Source: Roseburia sp. 1XD42-69 (GTDB lineage Bacteria; Bacillota; Clostridia; Lachnospirales; Lachnospiraceae). Taken from it: 64,000 nt of DNA. Shown piece by piece: positions 8,407-17,089 of the stretch; the first letter of the stretch is position 1, and every line of letters begins with the position of its first letter. The stretch lies in assembly GCF_003612565.1 (NCBI RefSeq), contig NZ_RAZG01000022.1, positions 1-64,000 of the forward strand, in the 5' to 3' direction. Both the position numbers and the translations under genes were made by a program. The notes beneath the pieces were generated by a model. The model saw only the letters and a program-made list of their open reading frames with translations. It did not search any database and was not told the DNA's origin.

Positions 8407-8452
8407 AGCCGATGAACGTGTGAGCAATCACAGTTTGTCGGCTTTTCTTTTT
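8407..8452 (+). terminator. Terminator after the KTR gene
   Basis: An 11-base imperfect stem (AGCCGATGAAC with GTTTGTCGGCT) is followed by TTTTCTTTTT. It ends the tetR-ilvBN-KTR unit. Confidence 0.75.
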
Positions 8453-8540
8453 ACATAACTAAAGGTAGACGTCCACCAAATTAAAAAAAACGGCGATTTG
8501 GTGGGCGGCATTGCTATGCCCGAAAGACTTAACAAACACT

Positions 8541-8573
8541 CTCCAAACCTGTTTCAAGTTTGGAGGGATTTTT
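8541..8573 (+). terminator. Terminator-like hairpin in gene-free DNA
   Basis: CTCCAAAC (8541-8548) pairs with GTTTGGAG (8558-8565) across 9 bases and is followed by a T-rich tail. The stretch 8453-8863 has no gene that I can support; it holds this hairpin, the next one and the leader of the sigma-like gene. Confidence 0.5.
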
Positions 8574-8720
8574 ATTGCCTGCAAATAGCAATTTCCATTT
8601 ACATATATCATATTGGGGATGGGTGGACAGCCTGTTAAAAAAATCCTTGTCAGTGTAAGGGGGCTTTCTACCCAAGAAGTAGAAGTCAAATCTCTACATA
8701 TAAGAACCAAAATATCTATA

Positions 8721-8759
8721 AACCGTAAAGGTACGACAGCCTTTACGGTTTTTCTTTTG
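8721..8759 (+). terminator. Strong terminator or attenuator before the sigma-like gene
   Basis: AACCGTAAAGG (8721-8731) and CCTTTACGGTT (8740-8750) form a perfect 11-bp stem followed by TTTTTCTTTTG. It lies 105 bases before the sigma-like gene and could attenuate read-through into it. Confidence 0.7.
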
Positions 8760-8863
8760 TCGTTTTTTGTTGGAATACGCCGTAAGGCTGTTTCTGGCGT
8801 GGGATGTCGTTCACCGCCTGCCAATCTGGATTTTCAAAAAAATTCAGATTGGAGGTAAAGGAA

Positions 8864-9289
8864 ATGTCATTCAATTATGGCAGAGAAGAAAAGAAATGGC
8901 GGCTCTGGAAAGAAGCCGAGGAAAAAGAATTGCGGGACTTAGGCGTTGATGAGGAAACCATAGAAAATCTCCACAACTACGATTGGGCGGTTTTTAATTC
9001 CGACAGAAGATATTACCGCAGGCTGAAAGAAGTCGGTACATATCTTGAGGACGTTGCAGTGGACACAATACAACCCGAAATAAGAACGGTTGAGGACTTT
9101 TTGGACAGCATTGAAAACCAGCAGCTTTATCAGCTCCTTATTACCGTGGACAGGCTTACTTTGCAGATTGCTTTATGGAAAATGGACGGCTATAACAGCT
9201 CTGAAATTTCCGAAAAGTGCGGGCTGTCTGTCAGTGCCGTAAATTTCCGTATGTGGCATCTTAGAAAAAAATTGAAAAATATTTTGTAG
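8864..9289 (+). CDS. Element-borne sigma-70-like factor
   Basis: A 141-residue protein. Its C-terminal third (IALWKMDGYNSSEISEKCGLSVSAVNFRMWHLRKKLK, cited in part) is a sigma region-4-like helix-turn-helix; the N-terminal half is charged. Small sigma-like proteins of this kind lie between cargo and integrase in many Firmicutes conjugative transposons. The frame runs open upstream, but ATG 8864 has GGAGGT at 8851-8856 and gives the normal N-terminus. It probably helps transcribe element genes; which ones is unknown. Confidence 0.7.
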   Translation: MSFNYGREEKKWRLWKEAEEKELRDLGVDEETIENLHNYDWAVFNSDRRYYRRLKEVGTYLEDVAVDTIQPEIRTVEDFLDSIENQQLYQLLITVDRLTLQIALWKMDGYNSSEISEKCGLSVSAVNFRMWHLRKKLKNIL

Positions 9290-9602
9290 GCATCTAATAT
9301 TTCGGGTGCTTTCAAGGACTATGGGGTGTAAGGCAAAAACCTTCGCCCCATTTTTCTTTGTGAAAAGAAAATGGGACGGCTCTTTGAAAACCGAATACCC
9401 ATTCACCAAATACATTCTCTTTGTGGCTGTAATAAGCATAAGCGTGTGCAGCGGTACGCCATGACCCGCCGAAAGACGGCAAGCGGAAAATACCGACTGA
9501 AAATATCGGGCAGCTCCCGATTCCGCCATGACCCACAAAGAGGACAATGATACTCCCGTCCAGCCACAGTCCGAGCGGTAACCAGTCCGCCGCAGGCAAG
9601 CG
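9290..9602. other. Gene-free stretch before the recombinase
   Basis: These 313 bases hold no gene I can support. They include the possible detached recombinase start at 9528 and a repeated phrase (GCCATGACCC at two places near 9460 and 9524). No clear terminator or promoter was found. Confidence 0.4.
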
Positions 9603-11132
9603 ATGCTCAGCGACTATGTGAAAAGGCAGGGATGGGAAGTCGGGGATATTTATATCGACGACGGGTACTCTGGGACGAATTTTGAAAGACCAGATTTCAA
9701 GCGGATGATAGGCGACATCGAAAACGGCAAAATCAACATGGTTGTCGTAAAGGACTTATCAAGGCTTGGACGGAACTATATCATGTGCGGACAGTACACC
9801 GAGATTTACTTCCCCGAAAAGGGCGTGCGCTTCATTGCGGTGAATGACAATGTTGACACCATCAATAACACGGGCAGCATGGACATCACGCCCTTCAAGC
9901 ACATCCTGAACGACATGTACGCAAAGGACATCTCCACAAAGATAAAATCGTCGCTGCACATGAAAGCGATGCGTGGCGAGTATCTGGGTGCGGTTGACCC
10001 TTACGGGTATGTCCGTGACCCGAAAGACAAACACAAGCTGCTTGTCAATGAGGAAACAGCCCCCATCGTAAAACGCATCTTTGAGATGTGTGCGGGCGGC
10101 ATGGGGGCAAGGAGCATAGCGTTTACCTTAAACAACGAAGGCGTCCTCTCACCCGCAGAATACATCCGCTTCCAAAAACATGACCCAGAAAAAGACGGGG
10201 CTTTTGTCCGCAAACGGTTCTGGGGGCAGAACTATATCCGAACGATGCTCCAGAATGAAATGTTTATCGGGAACATGGTGCAGGGCAGGCAGTACACACC
10301 GTCCTACCGTACCAAGAAGCGGGTGAAAAAGGAAAAGGACGACTGGATTGTCGTTGCGAACACGCATGAGCCGATTATCTCGGCTGAGCTGTTCGAGCAG
10401 GCACAGAAATCCATGTACTCCCGCAGGATACAGACCCGCAAGGACAGCCCCCACCGTGTCACGCCAGACATCTTCTCTGGGCTGTTCCGATGCGAAGCCT
10501 GCGGGACGGCGATGCGGAAACACCGCACAGGCAATGGGAAATACGTCTATTATGTATGCGGTCGCCATCACGGGCAGGGGAACATAGCCTGCTCAAGCCA
10601 TTATATAAGCTGCGACACGATTACCCGCATTGTCCAAGAGGACATAAAAAGAAACGCCGTCCTGTTTGCAGAGGATACGGAACGGGCTGTCAAAGAACTG
10701 ACAGAAAAGAAATGTTCCGACGACCAGAAAAAAGTGTCGCAGATGAAATCCGAGCTGACCGCTTCGAGAAACCAGCTTGCAGGGCTTGATGCAAAGCTCC
10801 GCCGTGCATATGAGGACAACCTTTCTGGCAAGCTGCCAGACCATATTTTCACGATGCTTATTGGGAACTACGATGAAGAAAAAGAAACATTGCAGCACAC
10901 TATCCGTGAATTAGAAAAACGCATTGACAGTTCCAATGCCGCAATGTCTGACGTGGAGCGTTTCTCAAAGCTAATCCAGAAATACACCAGTTTTGAGGAA
11001 CTCGACAGCTTCATGCTCCATGAGCTGATTGAGAAAATCACAATCTACGAAACACCCAACATGGGGCGTTACCGCAAAGGGAAAGAGAAAATCGTTACGA
11101 TTTATTACAAGTTTGTGGGGGCGTTACAGTAA
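9603..11132 (+). CDS. Large serine recombinase, N-terminally truncated
   Basis: A 509-residue remainder of a TnpX/TndX-type large serine recombinase. Present: the second half of the resolvase domain (DDGYSGTNFERPDFKRMI, VVKDLSRLGRN), the recombinase domain (about residues 125-270), a zinc ribbon (CEACGTAM, then C and C) and a C-terminal coiled coil. Missing: the first 40 or so residues, including the catalytic serine of the usual RLSRDD motif. In frame upstream there is a TAA at about 9579 and, beyond it, a short reading MTHKEDND from 9528, so an internal deletion may have joined the original start to this body. It is probably inactive. Confidence 0.82.
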   Translation: MLSDYVKRQGWEVGDIYIDDGYSGTNFERPDFKRMIGDIENGKINMVVVKDLSRLGRNYIMCGQYTEIYFPEKGVRFIAVNDNVDTINNTGSMDITPFKHILNDMYAKDISTKIKSSLHMKAMRGEYLGAVDPYGYVRDPKDKHKLLVNEETAPIVKRIFEMCAGGMGARSIAFTLNNEGVLSPAEYIRFQKHDPEKDGAFVRKRFWGQNYIRTMLQNEMFIGNMVQGRQYTPSYRTKKRVKKEKDDWIVVANTHEPIISAELFEQAQKSMYSRRIQTRKDSPHRVTPDIFSGLFRCEACGTAMRKHRTGNGKYVYYVCGRHHGQGNIACSSHYISCDTITRIVQEDIKRNAVLFAEDTERAVKELTEKKCSDDQKKVSQMKSELTASRNQLAGLDAKLRRAYEDNLSGKLPDHIFTMLIGNYDEEKETLQHTIRELEKRIDSSNAAMSDVERFSKLIQKYTSFEELDSFMLHELIEKITIYETPNMGRYRKGKEKIVTIYYKFVGALQ

Positions 11133-11133
11133 A

Positions 11134-11592
11134 CGCCCTTTATACCAAAATGAACACTCATCATCAGACAGGTATAATGCGTATGACATTGCGATCATTG
11201 TAAATAACCTGCAGCAGAATGCGCTGGAAGCATGTGAGAGGATGACATCGGGGGAAAGGTATATTTCCCTTTCCGGCAGCAGGAAAAACAGATTTTTCCT
11301 CATATCTGTAAAGAATTCCTTTGAGGGGGAGGTGGTATTTGATAAAAGTACAAATCTTCCGGTTTCCACGAAAGCGCCGGAGAGTTCGGGAGGCCCGGCT
11401 CCGTTCCACGGCATAGGCTTGTCGAATGTCAGGCTTGAGGCGGCGAAGTATTTGGGAAATGTAGATATTAAAGTTAAGAAAAACGAGTTCAGCGTAACAG
11501 TGCTGTTACAGGAAAGGAAAAAGAAACGGGTGCAGGAAGAAGCCAAGGATGCGTGGATGGACGCGGCGAAAGAAGTAAATGCGAATCTCTAA
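11134..11592 (+). pseudogene. 3' fragment of a GHKL (AgrC-type) histidine kinase
   Basis: From about 11173 the reading frame encodes a GHKL ATP-binding domain: the N box in IIVNNLQQNALEAC and the G box in FHGIGLSNV, ending at 11592. The membrane sensor and histidine-containing parts are missing. The frame is open upstream only because it runs into the 3' end of the serine recombinase in another frame, with no ribosome site of its own. I read this as a chromosomal kinase gene cut by insertion of the recombinase-bearing element. AgrC-type kinases usually pair with a LytTR regulator, which is not seen here. Confidence 0.7.
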
Positions 11593-11597
11593 ATCAT

Positions 11598-12821
11598 TTA
11601 CGCTCTTGTGAAAACGGCAATGACGGTGATGATGTCACCGTCAATCTCCGCAAAAATCTCGCCGTTCATCTTGCGCATAAGCTGTCTGCAAATGTAAAGT
11701 CCCAGGCCGCTGCCACGGATGCTTTCCGCATTAGCGCCGCGCCAAAAACTCTCGAAAATATGCGGCAAATCGTCCACGCTGAGCGTACAACCGCCATTCC
11801 TGAGCGCAATCTGGACGCATTCGTCGTCTTCGGGGAAAATCAATTCCACACGCCTGCCGTCGCCGTATTTGAGAGAATTTTCCATCATGTTTTGCAGCAC
11901 TTCAACACTCCTGTTCAAATCCCCTGAAAGCAGACAATTTTTATATTTTCCGATGTTAAAATCTGTTTTGATAAGCGCCAGTTTTTCACTGTAATATTCT
12001 GTAATTTTTTCAATAAGCTCTGAAAGATAAAACTCGCCCATATTCACTTCAAGACTAAGGAAATCTTTTCGCGAAGCGGTTATGATCTGCAAAACATAAC
12101 CCTCAATCTCGTCCGCTTTTTCGGTGATGCTTTCAGCGATTTTTTGCTGCTTTTTCGCGTCCGGATACAAATTTTTCGACAGTGCCGCCGAGTACAGTTT
12201 TATCGCGGAAAGAGGTGTTTTAATATCATGAGAAAGCGATAACAACAGCGTTTTCTTTTCTTTCTGCATTTCCAGCTCTCGCTGCTTTTGCTGTTCGATG
12301 TTTTCGCGGAGAATATCAATTCCCCAAAGAAATTTTCCGAAAAAACGGTTTTTTGTTTCCTTTACCGGCGTGGTGAGATTCCCCTTTGAAAGTTCGTAAG
12401 GGAGACTGCTCAGGCGTTCAAAGGGCGCAAGAATTGCGTATTTTATATAAAGCATAACTGCGATAAATAAAATTGCTATAACGCCGAGAACAGCATTTAC
12501 AATTCCCACAAAATGCGCCTTGTTGGAATAACCATTTGCACTGTAATCGAAGCGGTAAAGTTCTCCGTTTATCTCATAGATCACATAGTCGCTGTCCGTG
12601 CTGTAAAATTTTTTTCCGTATCGCTCAATATTTGTTACATACACACATTCGGAAATGTCGGCAGAACCATTCGCTTCTATTTCACGGGCAAGACGGCTTA
12701 TCTCCACCCGATACTGCCTGCTCCCATCGGTCTTGTCGGCGGCAAGAATCATATTCACGACAACAAACAATAGGATTATAGCAACTGTAACTGCCGAAAA
12801 AATTCTGTTAAACGCTTTCAT
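11598..12821 (-). CDS. Membrane sensor histidine kinase of the ABC-transporter operon
   Basis: A 407-residue kinase. Membrane segments at about 9-28 and 106-128 enclose an outside domain of about 75 residues; a HAMP-like linker follows. The phosphorylated histidine is H198 in SLSHDIKTPLSAIK. The ATPase domain shows N (NMMENSLKY), F (FESFWRG) and G (GSGLGLYI) boxes. Its start overlaps the regulator stop by 14 bases, and it is last in a four-gene minus-strand operon after the permease, ATPase and regulator genes. The larger outside domain sets it apart from BceS-type intramembrane sensors. Likely senses an envelope-active compound; the ligand is unknown. Confidence 0.88.
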   Translation of the reverse strand: MKAFNRIFSAVTVAIILLFVVVNMILAADKTDGSRQYRVEISRLAREIEANGSADISECVYVTNIERYGKKFYSTDSDYVIYEINGELYRFDYSANGYSNKAHFVGIVNAVLGVIAILFIAVMLYIKYAILAPFERLSSLPYELSKGNLTTPVKETKNRFFGKFLWGIDILRENIEQQKQRELEMQKEKKTLLLSLSHDIKTPLSAIKLYSAALSKNLYPDAKKQQKIAESITEKADEIEGYVLQIITASRKDFLSLEVNMGEFYLSELIEKITEYYSEKLALIKTDFNIGKYKNCLLSGDLNRSVEVLQNMMENSLKYGDGRRVELIFPEDDECVQIALRNGGCTLSVDDLPHIFESFWRGANAESIRGSGLGLYICRQLMRKMNGEIFAEIDGDIITVIAVFTRA

Positions 12822-13473
12822 ATTTATAACCCACCCCCCATACAGTCACTATTTTTTTAGGATTTTTTGGGATGTCCTCTATTTTCTGCCGCAGCCATTT
12901 TATGTGTACCGTCAGTGTCTGTTGTTCTGAAAAGCTGTCGCTGCCCCAGACCTGCCCGAAAATGTATTCCTTGCTTAAAGCCCTGCCCATATTCTCCATC
13001 AAAAGCAGGAGCAGTTCAAATTCCTTCGTGGTCATTTCCAGTTCTTTTTCGTTTTTGTAAACGGTGCGGCTCGCCTTATTTATGCGTATATTGCCATCAG
13101 TAATTTCATCAAGAGCGTAACGACGTTTAAAAATTCCGCTTATTTTTGCGAGCATGATATCAATATCATAGGGCTTTTCAATGTAGTCGTCCGCGCCAAG
13201 ATTCAATCCGTTCAGCTTGTCCTCTTTTTCCGTTTTCGCACTTACAATCAGTACGGGCGTATTGCTTTCTGTACGGATTTTTTCCAGAACATAAAACCCG
13301 TCCCTGCCGGGCAGCATGATATCAAGCACGACAAGCCTTGCGCCGTATCTTTCGTACAGCGGCAAGGCTTCTTCGGCTGTTTGGACCGCCGATACCGTGT
13401 AATTTTCCGCACGGAGAAAATCACACAGCAGATCGGCAAGTTCCTTGTTGTCCTCAACAATGAGAATATCCAT
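12808..13473 (-). CDS. OmpR/PhoB-family response regulator
   Basis: A 221-residue regulator. The receiver domain has acidic residues E7 and D8, phosphoacceptor D51 (LVVLDIMLPG), S78 in the threonine position and K100 (EKPYD). The C-terminal winged helix (about 125-220) ends with the usual TVWGVGYKYE. It starts two bases after the ABC ATPase stop and overlaps the kinase gene, so the pair is made together. It probably activates the promoter ahead of the permease gene. Serine at the threonine position is a tolerated substitution in this family. Confidence 0.9.
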   Translation of the reverse strand: MDILIVEDNKELADLLCDFLRAENYTVSAVQTAEEALPLYERYGARLVVLDIMLPGRDGFYVLEKIRTESNTPVLIVSAKTEKEDKLNGLNLGADDYIEKPYDIDIMLAKISGIFKRRYALDEITDGNIRINKASRTVYKNEKELEMTTKEFELLLLLMENMGRALSKEYIFGQVWGSDSFSEQQTLTVHIKWLRQKIEDIPKNPKKIVTVWGVGYKYESV

Positions 13474-13474
13474 A

Positions 13475-14233
13475 TTACCACCCTAATTCCAAAAGCCAGT
13501 TATTCAATGCGCGTTCCCGTTCTCTTATCTGTGTGGAACAGCCGCTTAAGTCGTACTCTCCCTTTATGTTCCCGTCAACAATGTACATGACCCTTGTACA
13601 TTTTGCCGCGACCTTAACATCGTGGGTAACGAGCATGATTGTTGTTCCCTCAGAATTTAATTTTACAAGTTCCTCCATTACCTCGCCGGAGGAAGTGCGG
13701 TTCAATGCCCCCGTCGGCTCGTCGGCAAAAATCATTTTCGGGTTGTTTATCATACTGCGGCAGATACACGCCCGCTGGAGCTGGCCGCCCGAAACCTCAT
13801 TGATGTCGTTGTCGGCAATGCCGATAATGCCGAGTCTGCGCATGAAATCCTGGCCGCGCCGCGCCGTTTCCCTGCGGGGTTCACGCTGCTTTTTGGATTG
13901 CGTTGCAGGAAGTATGATATTATCCAATATGGTGAGGTTTTTCAGCATATACATTTGCTGAAAGATAAAACCCATTTCGTCAAGGCGCAGGTCTGCAAGT
14001 TCTCTTTCTCCTATCCCTGCGATATTTTTTCCACAGAAGTTCACCTCCCCTGCGGTAAAATTATCCATGCCCGAAACTGCGTACAGCAGCGTGGATTTTC
14101 CAGAGCCTGACGGCCCCATAACGGCGACCATTTCTCCCTCGCCAATCGTGAAATTTACGTTTTTCAATACGTTGTTCTGCCGTTTGTTTACGATATACGT
14201 TTTGCAGAGGTCTTTTACTTCGAGAATATTCAT
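13475..14233 (-). CDS. ABC transporter ATPase (MacB/LolD type)
   Basis: A 252-residue ATPase. Walker A is GPSGSGKST (about 40-48), the Q-loop is FIFQQMYML, the signature is VSGGQLQRA, Walker B is MIFADEP and the H-loop is LVTHD. Sequence type is that of ATPases that drive FtsX-like permeases by transmitting force and not by moving solute through the membrane. It lies 18 bases after the permease gene. The end carries about 25 residues beyond the core. With the two-component genes it forms a stress-detoxification module, as in BceAB-RS systems. Confidence 0.92.
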   Translation of the reverse strand: MNILEVKDLCKTYIVNKRQNNVLKNVNFTIGEGEMVAVMGPSGSGKSTLLYAVSGMDNFTAGEVNFCGKNIAGIGERELADLRLDEMGFIFQQMYMLKNLTILDNIILPATQSKKQREPRRETARRGQDFMRRLGIIGIADNDINEVSGGQLQRACICRSMINNPKMIFADEPTGALNRTSSGEVMEELVKLNSEGTTIMLVTHDVKVAAKCTRVMYIVDGNIKGEYDLSGCSTQIRERERALNNWLLELGW

Positions 14234-14251
14234 AATTGATTCTTCCTTTCA

Positions 14252-16639
14252 TTATTCAATGCTTGCTGTATCGGAGGATTTGATTTTTCTTGTGTATAGA
14301 GAGGTCAAAAACGCGCTTACGGCTGTGGCGGTAAGGACGATAACGGGGAATACTGCGTATATCTCCACAGGGTTTTGCATATATTCTACGCCCATTTCAA
14401 GCCCCATCGTCCCGAAAATAGGGTCGAAGCAAAGCTTTGTAAGGGGCATACCAAAAAACTCCGCAAGAAGTACAGCCGCCGCCACCGCAATGAAAAATCT
14501 TAATGTGTACTGTCCATATATTTTGGCGTTCCTAATGCCAATGGCTTTCATAAGGGCGATTTCCGCCTGCTCCTTTGCGATAAAGGAACGCGCCATAAGC
14601 ACGGTGATAAGTGCGGCTAAAATTACCGTAAGGACGGCGGACATTTTTTTCACTGCGTCTATGGCATCGCCGACTCCGGTGGTGTCCTTTACGGTTTCGC
14701 CCGCTGTTTTAACGCTTGAAAACTTAGGATAAAGCTCCTTGATCTTTTCAATTCTGCTTAATACTTCCTTATCGTCGGGGTCGTCGGTAAATCTTATCTG
14801 CGTACCGTCGGAGCCGCTTGCTGCGATATAGTTGATATCGCAGTCGGTATGAACCCTTACGGATATGCCCTGATTGACCATTGCCTGATACAGAGCGGTT
14901 ATGATGAACTCCGCCGTTTCGCCCGTCGGGTAGGACAAGGTAACGGTATCGCCTATTTCCGCCCCCAGCTTTTTTGCCAAAAGGGTTGTCACTGCAATTT
15001 CATCGCTGTTTTGGGGAGGAGTACCCTCTAAATATTCGTACATATCCATTGTTGTCCCAGTACCCTGAAGTATAACTGTCTTGCTTTCCTGTCCGCCGTA
15101 TCTTATCATCGTATAAATATAATATTCCGTCATACATTCCGCGGGCATACCGTTTTCCGCAAGGGTCTGCTCCATATCATCAAGATATTTTTTAACCTTG
15201 TCATGTCCGTCCACGGTCATAAATTTCACAACTTCGTCGCCGATGTCCGCAACGGCGTGGCAGTCCGCTTTCCCGAAATATTTCAGCAGCTTTCCGCTTT
15301 TAAGAGACGCCGTGGCATTGGAAAGCATGATCAGCAGCGACATACACAGAAAAAACGTAAAAACAATGACAGCGTAGCGTTTGGGACTGCTTACAATATC
15401 GTTTGCGGCAAGGAAAGCCGTCGTGCCAAGCCGCGATCTTCCAAGGCTCATAACGCCTTTTTTGCGGAAGCGTTCCCCTGTCTGCCCGTTCCTTACAGCG
15501 TCGATAGGGGACATTTTGCTCACCCTGCCCGTACAACTGAGACAGAATAGGAGAATCACAGCCGCTGTCAGAACCGCGCAGGCAATGTTTACAAATCCGT
15601 TATTGCTGCTGTCTATTATAATAGACTCCAAGGAATAACTTATAAGCATTTTCCCGAATGGGTAGCTGAGTATCAAGCCGAGTGCTGCGCCGACAACGGA
15701 AATGGCGAAGTATTTTGTAAGGTACAGCCCACGAATTTTTATGTTCCGTATGCCTATTGCTTTCATAACGCCTATCTCGCGGAATTCTTCAGAGAGGGTA
15801 AAGGCTATGGTGAACCGCAGTACCGCAAAGGATATGATGATAAGAATAAGGCTCACCGCAAGGATAAGACCCATGATTATCATGTTAAAAATATAGGCTT
15901 GCCCCAGTGTATCCGTGTCACTCGCAAAGGTAAAGCTGTCGGATATATCCGCTATTTGGGACAGGGTCTTGTCAATATTGGCGGTGTGTATGTATAAGAA
16001 TTTCCCGCCGTACATATTTTTCATCGTTTCGTCGGACATATATTCGTCAAATTCCTCGCCGTTCATGATAAACCTTTTAATGCCAATCAATTCCGTGCCG
16101 CAGACAGCGTCCCTGAAACTGCCCGCAAAGGTAAATTCGTGGCTTACGCCCTCTATTTCGACAGTAATTTTGTCACCTGTCTTAAGCCCCATGTTTTTCG
16201 CTATGTAACGGGCAGCGTAAATTTCCCCTTTCGGTACGCTTTTCAGAATACTTTCGTCATCCAGAAAATAATTCATCCCCATATCTCTGTCGCTCTGTAA
16301 TACCAATATTTGATTGGCGTTGGAATCGTTAAACGGTTCGCCGGCCTGCGTAATATTGGACTGGGACATACGGATGTACTCCTCGATACGGAACTCGTCT
16401 ATCGCGGAGGCGTTTTCAAGCGTCCCGCAAATGTCCTTGTCCGAGGATTTGTTTTCGCTCATCGCCCAGTAATCGGGTACGTCCGCCATTTCAAAATAGC
16501 TGTCCAGCGCAGTCGTCACGGTGATGATGTTGCTTACGCCAGAGGACATGAACATCGACGCAAGTATAATAAACACCAGCAATATCACGTTCATCGTCCT
16601 TTTGCGCTTTAGGTCTTTTTTTAGTATTCGTAAATACAT
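14252..16639 (-). CDS. ABC transporter permease with two FtsX domains
   Basis: A 795-residue membrane protein. There is one membrane segment near the N-terminus (about 17-38), a large outside domain, three segments (about 255-365), a further segment near 425, a second outside domain, and three segments at the C-terminal end (about 680-785). The two halves share FMARSFIAKE- and EEFREIGVMKAIGIRN-like loops (MKAIGIRN occurs twice), the FtsX/MacB repeat. Start at 16639 is set by GGAG on the minus strand; the frame is open further upstream. A possible -10 box TACAAT lies at 16669-16674. Likely removes or counters antimicrobial peptides; substrate unknown. Confidence 0.87.
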   Translation of the reverse strand: MYLRILKKDLKRKRTMNVILLVFIILASMFMSSGVSNIITVTTALDSYFEMADVPDYWAMSENKSSDKDICGTLENASAIDEFRIEEYIRMSQSNITQAGEPFNDSNANQILVLQSDRDMGMNYFLDDESILKSVPKGEIYAARYIAKNMGLKTGDKITVEIEGVSHEFTFAGSFRDAVCGTELIGIKRFIMNGEEFDEYMSDETMKNMYGGKFLYIHTANIDKTLSQIADISDSFTFASDTDTLGQAYIFNMIIMGLILAVSLILIIISFAVLRFTIAFTLSEEFREIGVMKAIGIRNIKIRGLYLTKYFAISVVGAALGLILSYPFGKMLISYSLESIIIDSSNNGFVNIACAVLTAAVILLFCLSCTGRVSKMSPIDAVRNGQTGERFRKKGVMSLGRSRLGTTAFLAANDIVSSPKRYAVIVFTFFLCMSLLIMLSNATASLKSGKLLKYFGKADCHAVADIGDEVVKFMTVDGHDKVKKYLDDMEQTLAENGMPAECMTEYYIYTMIRYGGQESKTVILQGTGTTMDMYEYLEGTPPQNSDEIAVTTLLAKKLGAEIGDTVTLSYPTGETAEFIITALYQAMVNQGISVRVHTDCDINYIAASGSDGTQIRFTDDPDDKEVLSRIEKIKELYPKFSSVKTAGETVKDTTGVGDAIDAVKKMSAVLTVILAALITVLMARSFIAKEQAEIALMKAIGIRNAKIYGQYTLRFFIAVAAAVLLAEFFGMPLTKLCFDPIFGTMGLEMGVEYMQNPVEIYAVFPVIVLTATAVSAFLTSLYTRKIKSSDTASIE

Positions 16640-16753
16640 TTTTATTGCTCCTTTCGCTTTGTGATTTGATTGTAGCATAGAAGTTATTAAATAATCCTTA
16701 AATCGGTTTGCGAAAATCAAATTTATATCGTGATGACGAAAGAGCTGGTGATG

Positions 16754-16933
16754 TCAGCGCTTCAGGATGCCATTTGCCATACAAAGATTTGTAAATAAAA
16801 GCTGGTCACGGAGTGTTTTGAAAGCAGCTATAATTTCTTCGCCCCCTATCAGCAAACCATTCACTTCTTCTCTTACTTCGTTTACATTAATTGGTTTCAG
16901 GTTAAATACAGAATTTTTGCTAAAGTTAATCAT
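16754..16933 (-). pseudogene. 5' fragment of a bacterial PH-domain protein
   Basis: A 59-residue reading with start ATG at 16933 and a GGGAG ribosome site. It begins MINFSKNSVFNLKPINVNEV and runs to AAFKTLRDQLLFTN, which matches the start of short bacterial PH-domain proteins (YvbH-like), which normally continue with a lysine-rich strand and reach about 120 residues. Here the match stops after FTN and a stop follows nine codons later, so the remainder was lost. It lies between the ABC operon and the phospholipid operon. Confidence 0.6.
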
Positions 16934-17089
16934 ATTTTTCTCCCTTTGTAATTTTAATATGGAAACGCTTTAAAATTATAATTATCTTAAAGAAATTTTA
17001 ATTAAATTTATGGATTTAGCTCTTTGTATTTTTTTCTGTCTATGGTAAAGTAAAGAAAGAAAATAACATCAGATAAAAGGAAGGAAGCA

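Larger units (their letters stand above)
1..11140. mobile_element. Composite of conjugative-transposon fragments (Tn916-like parts)
   Basis: This block holds a tyrosine integrase, three Xre-type regulators, a KTR-domain protein, a sigma-like factor and a serine recombinase, all families typical of Firmicutes integrative elements. The conjugation genes are absent here, so what is seen is a terminal part or a nested set of remnants. Two recombinase classes imply at least two elements. The right edge is placed just after the serine recombinase stop, where a truncated kinase begins. The left edge lies outside the window. Exact att sites are not resolved. Confidence 0.6.

Noticed and set aside
14067-14732. 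Plus-strand reading frame of 221 codons
   Set aside because: It runs antisense to the ABC ATPase and permease genes, which are well supported on the minus strand by motifs and ribosome sites.
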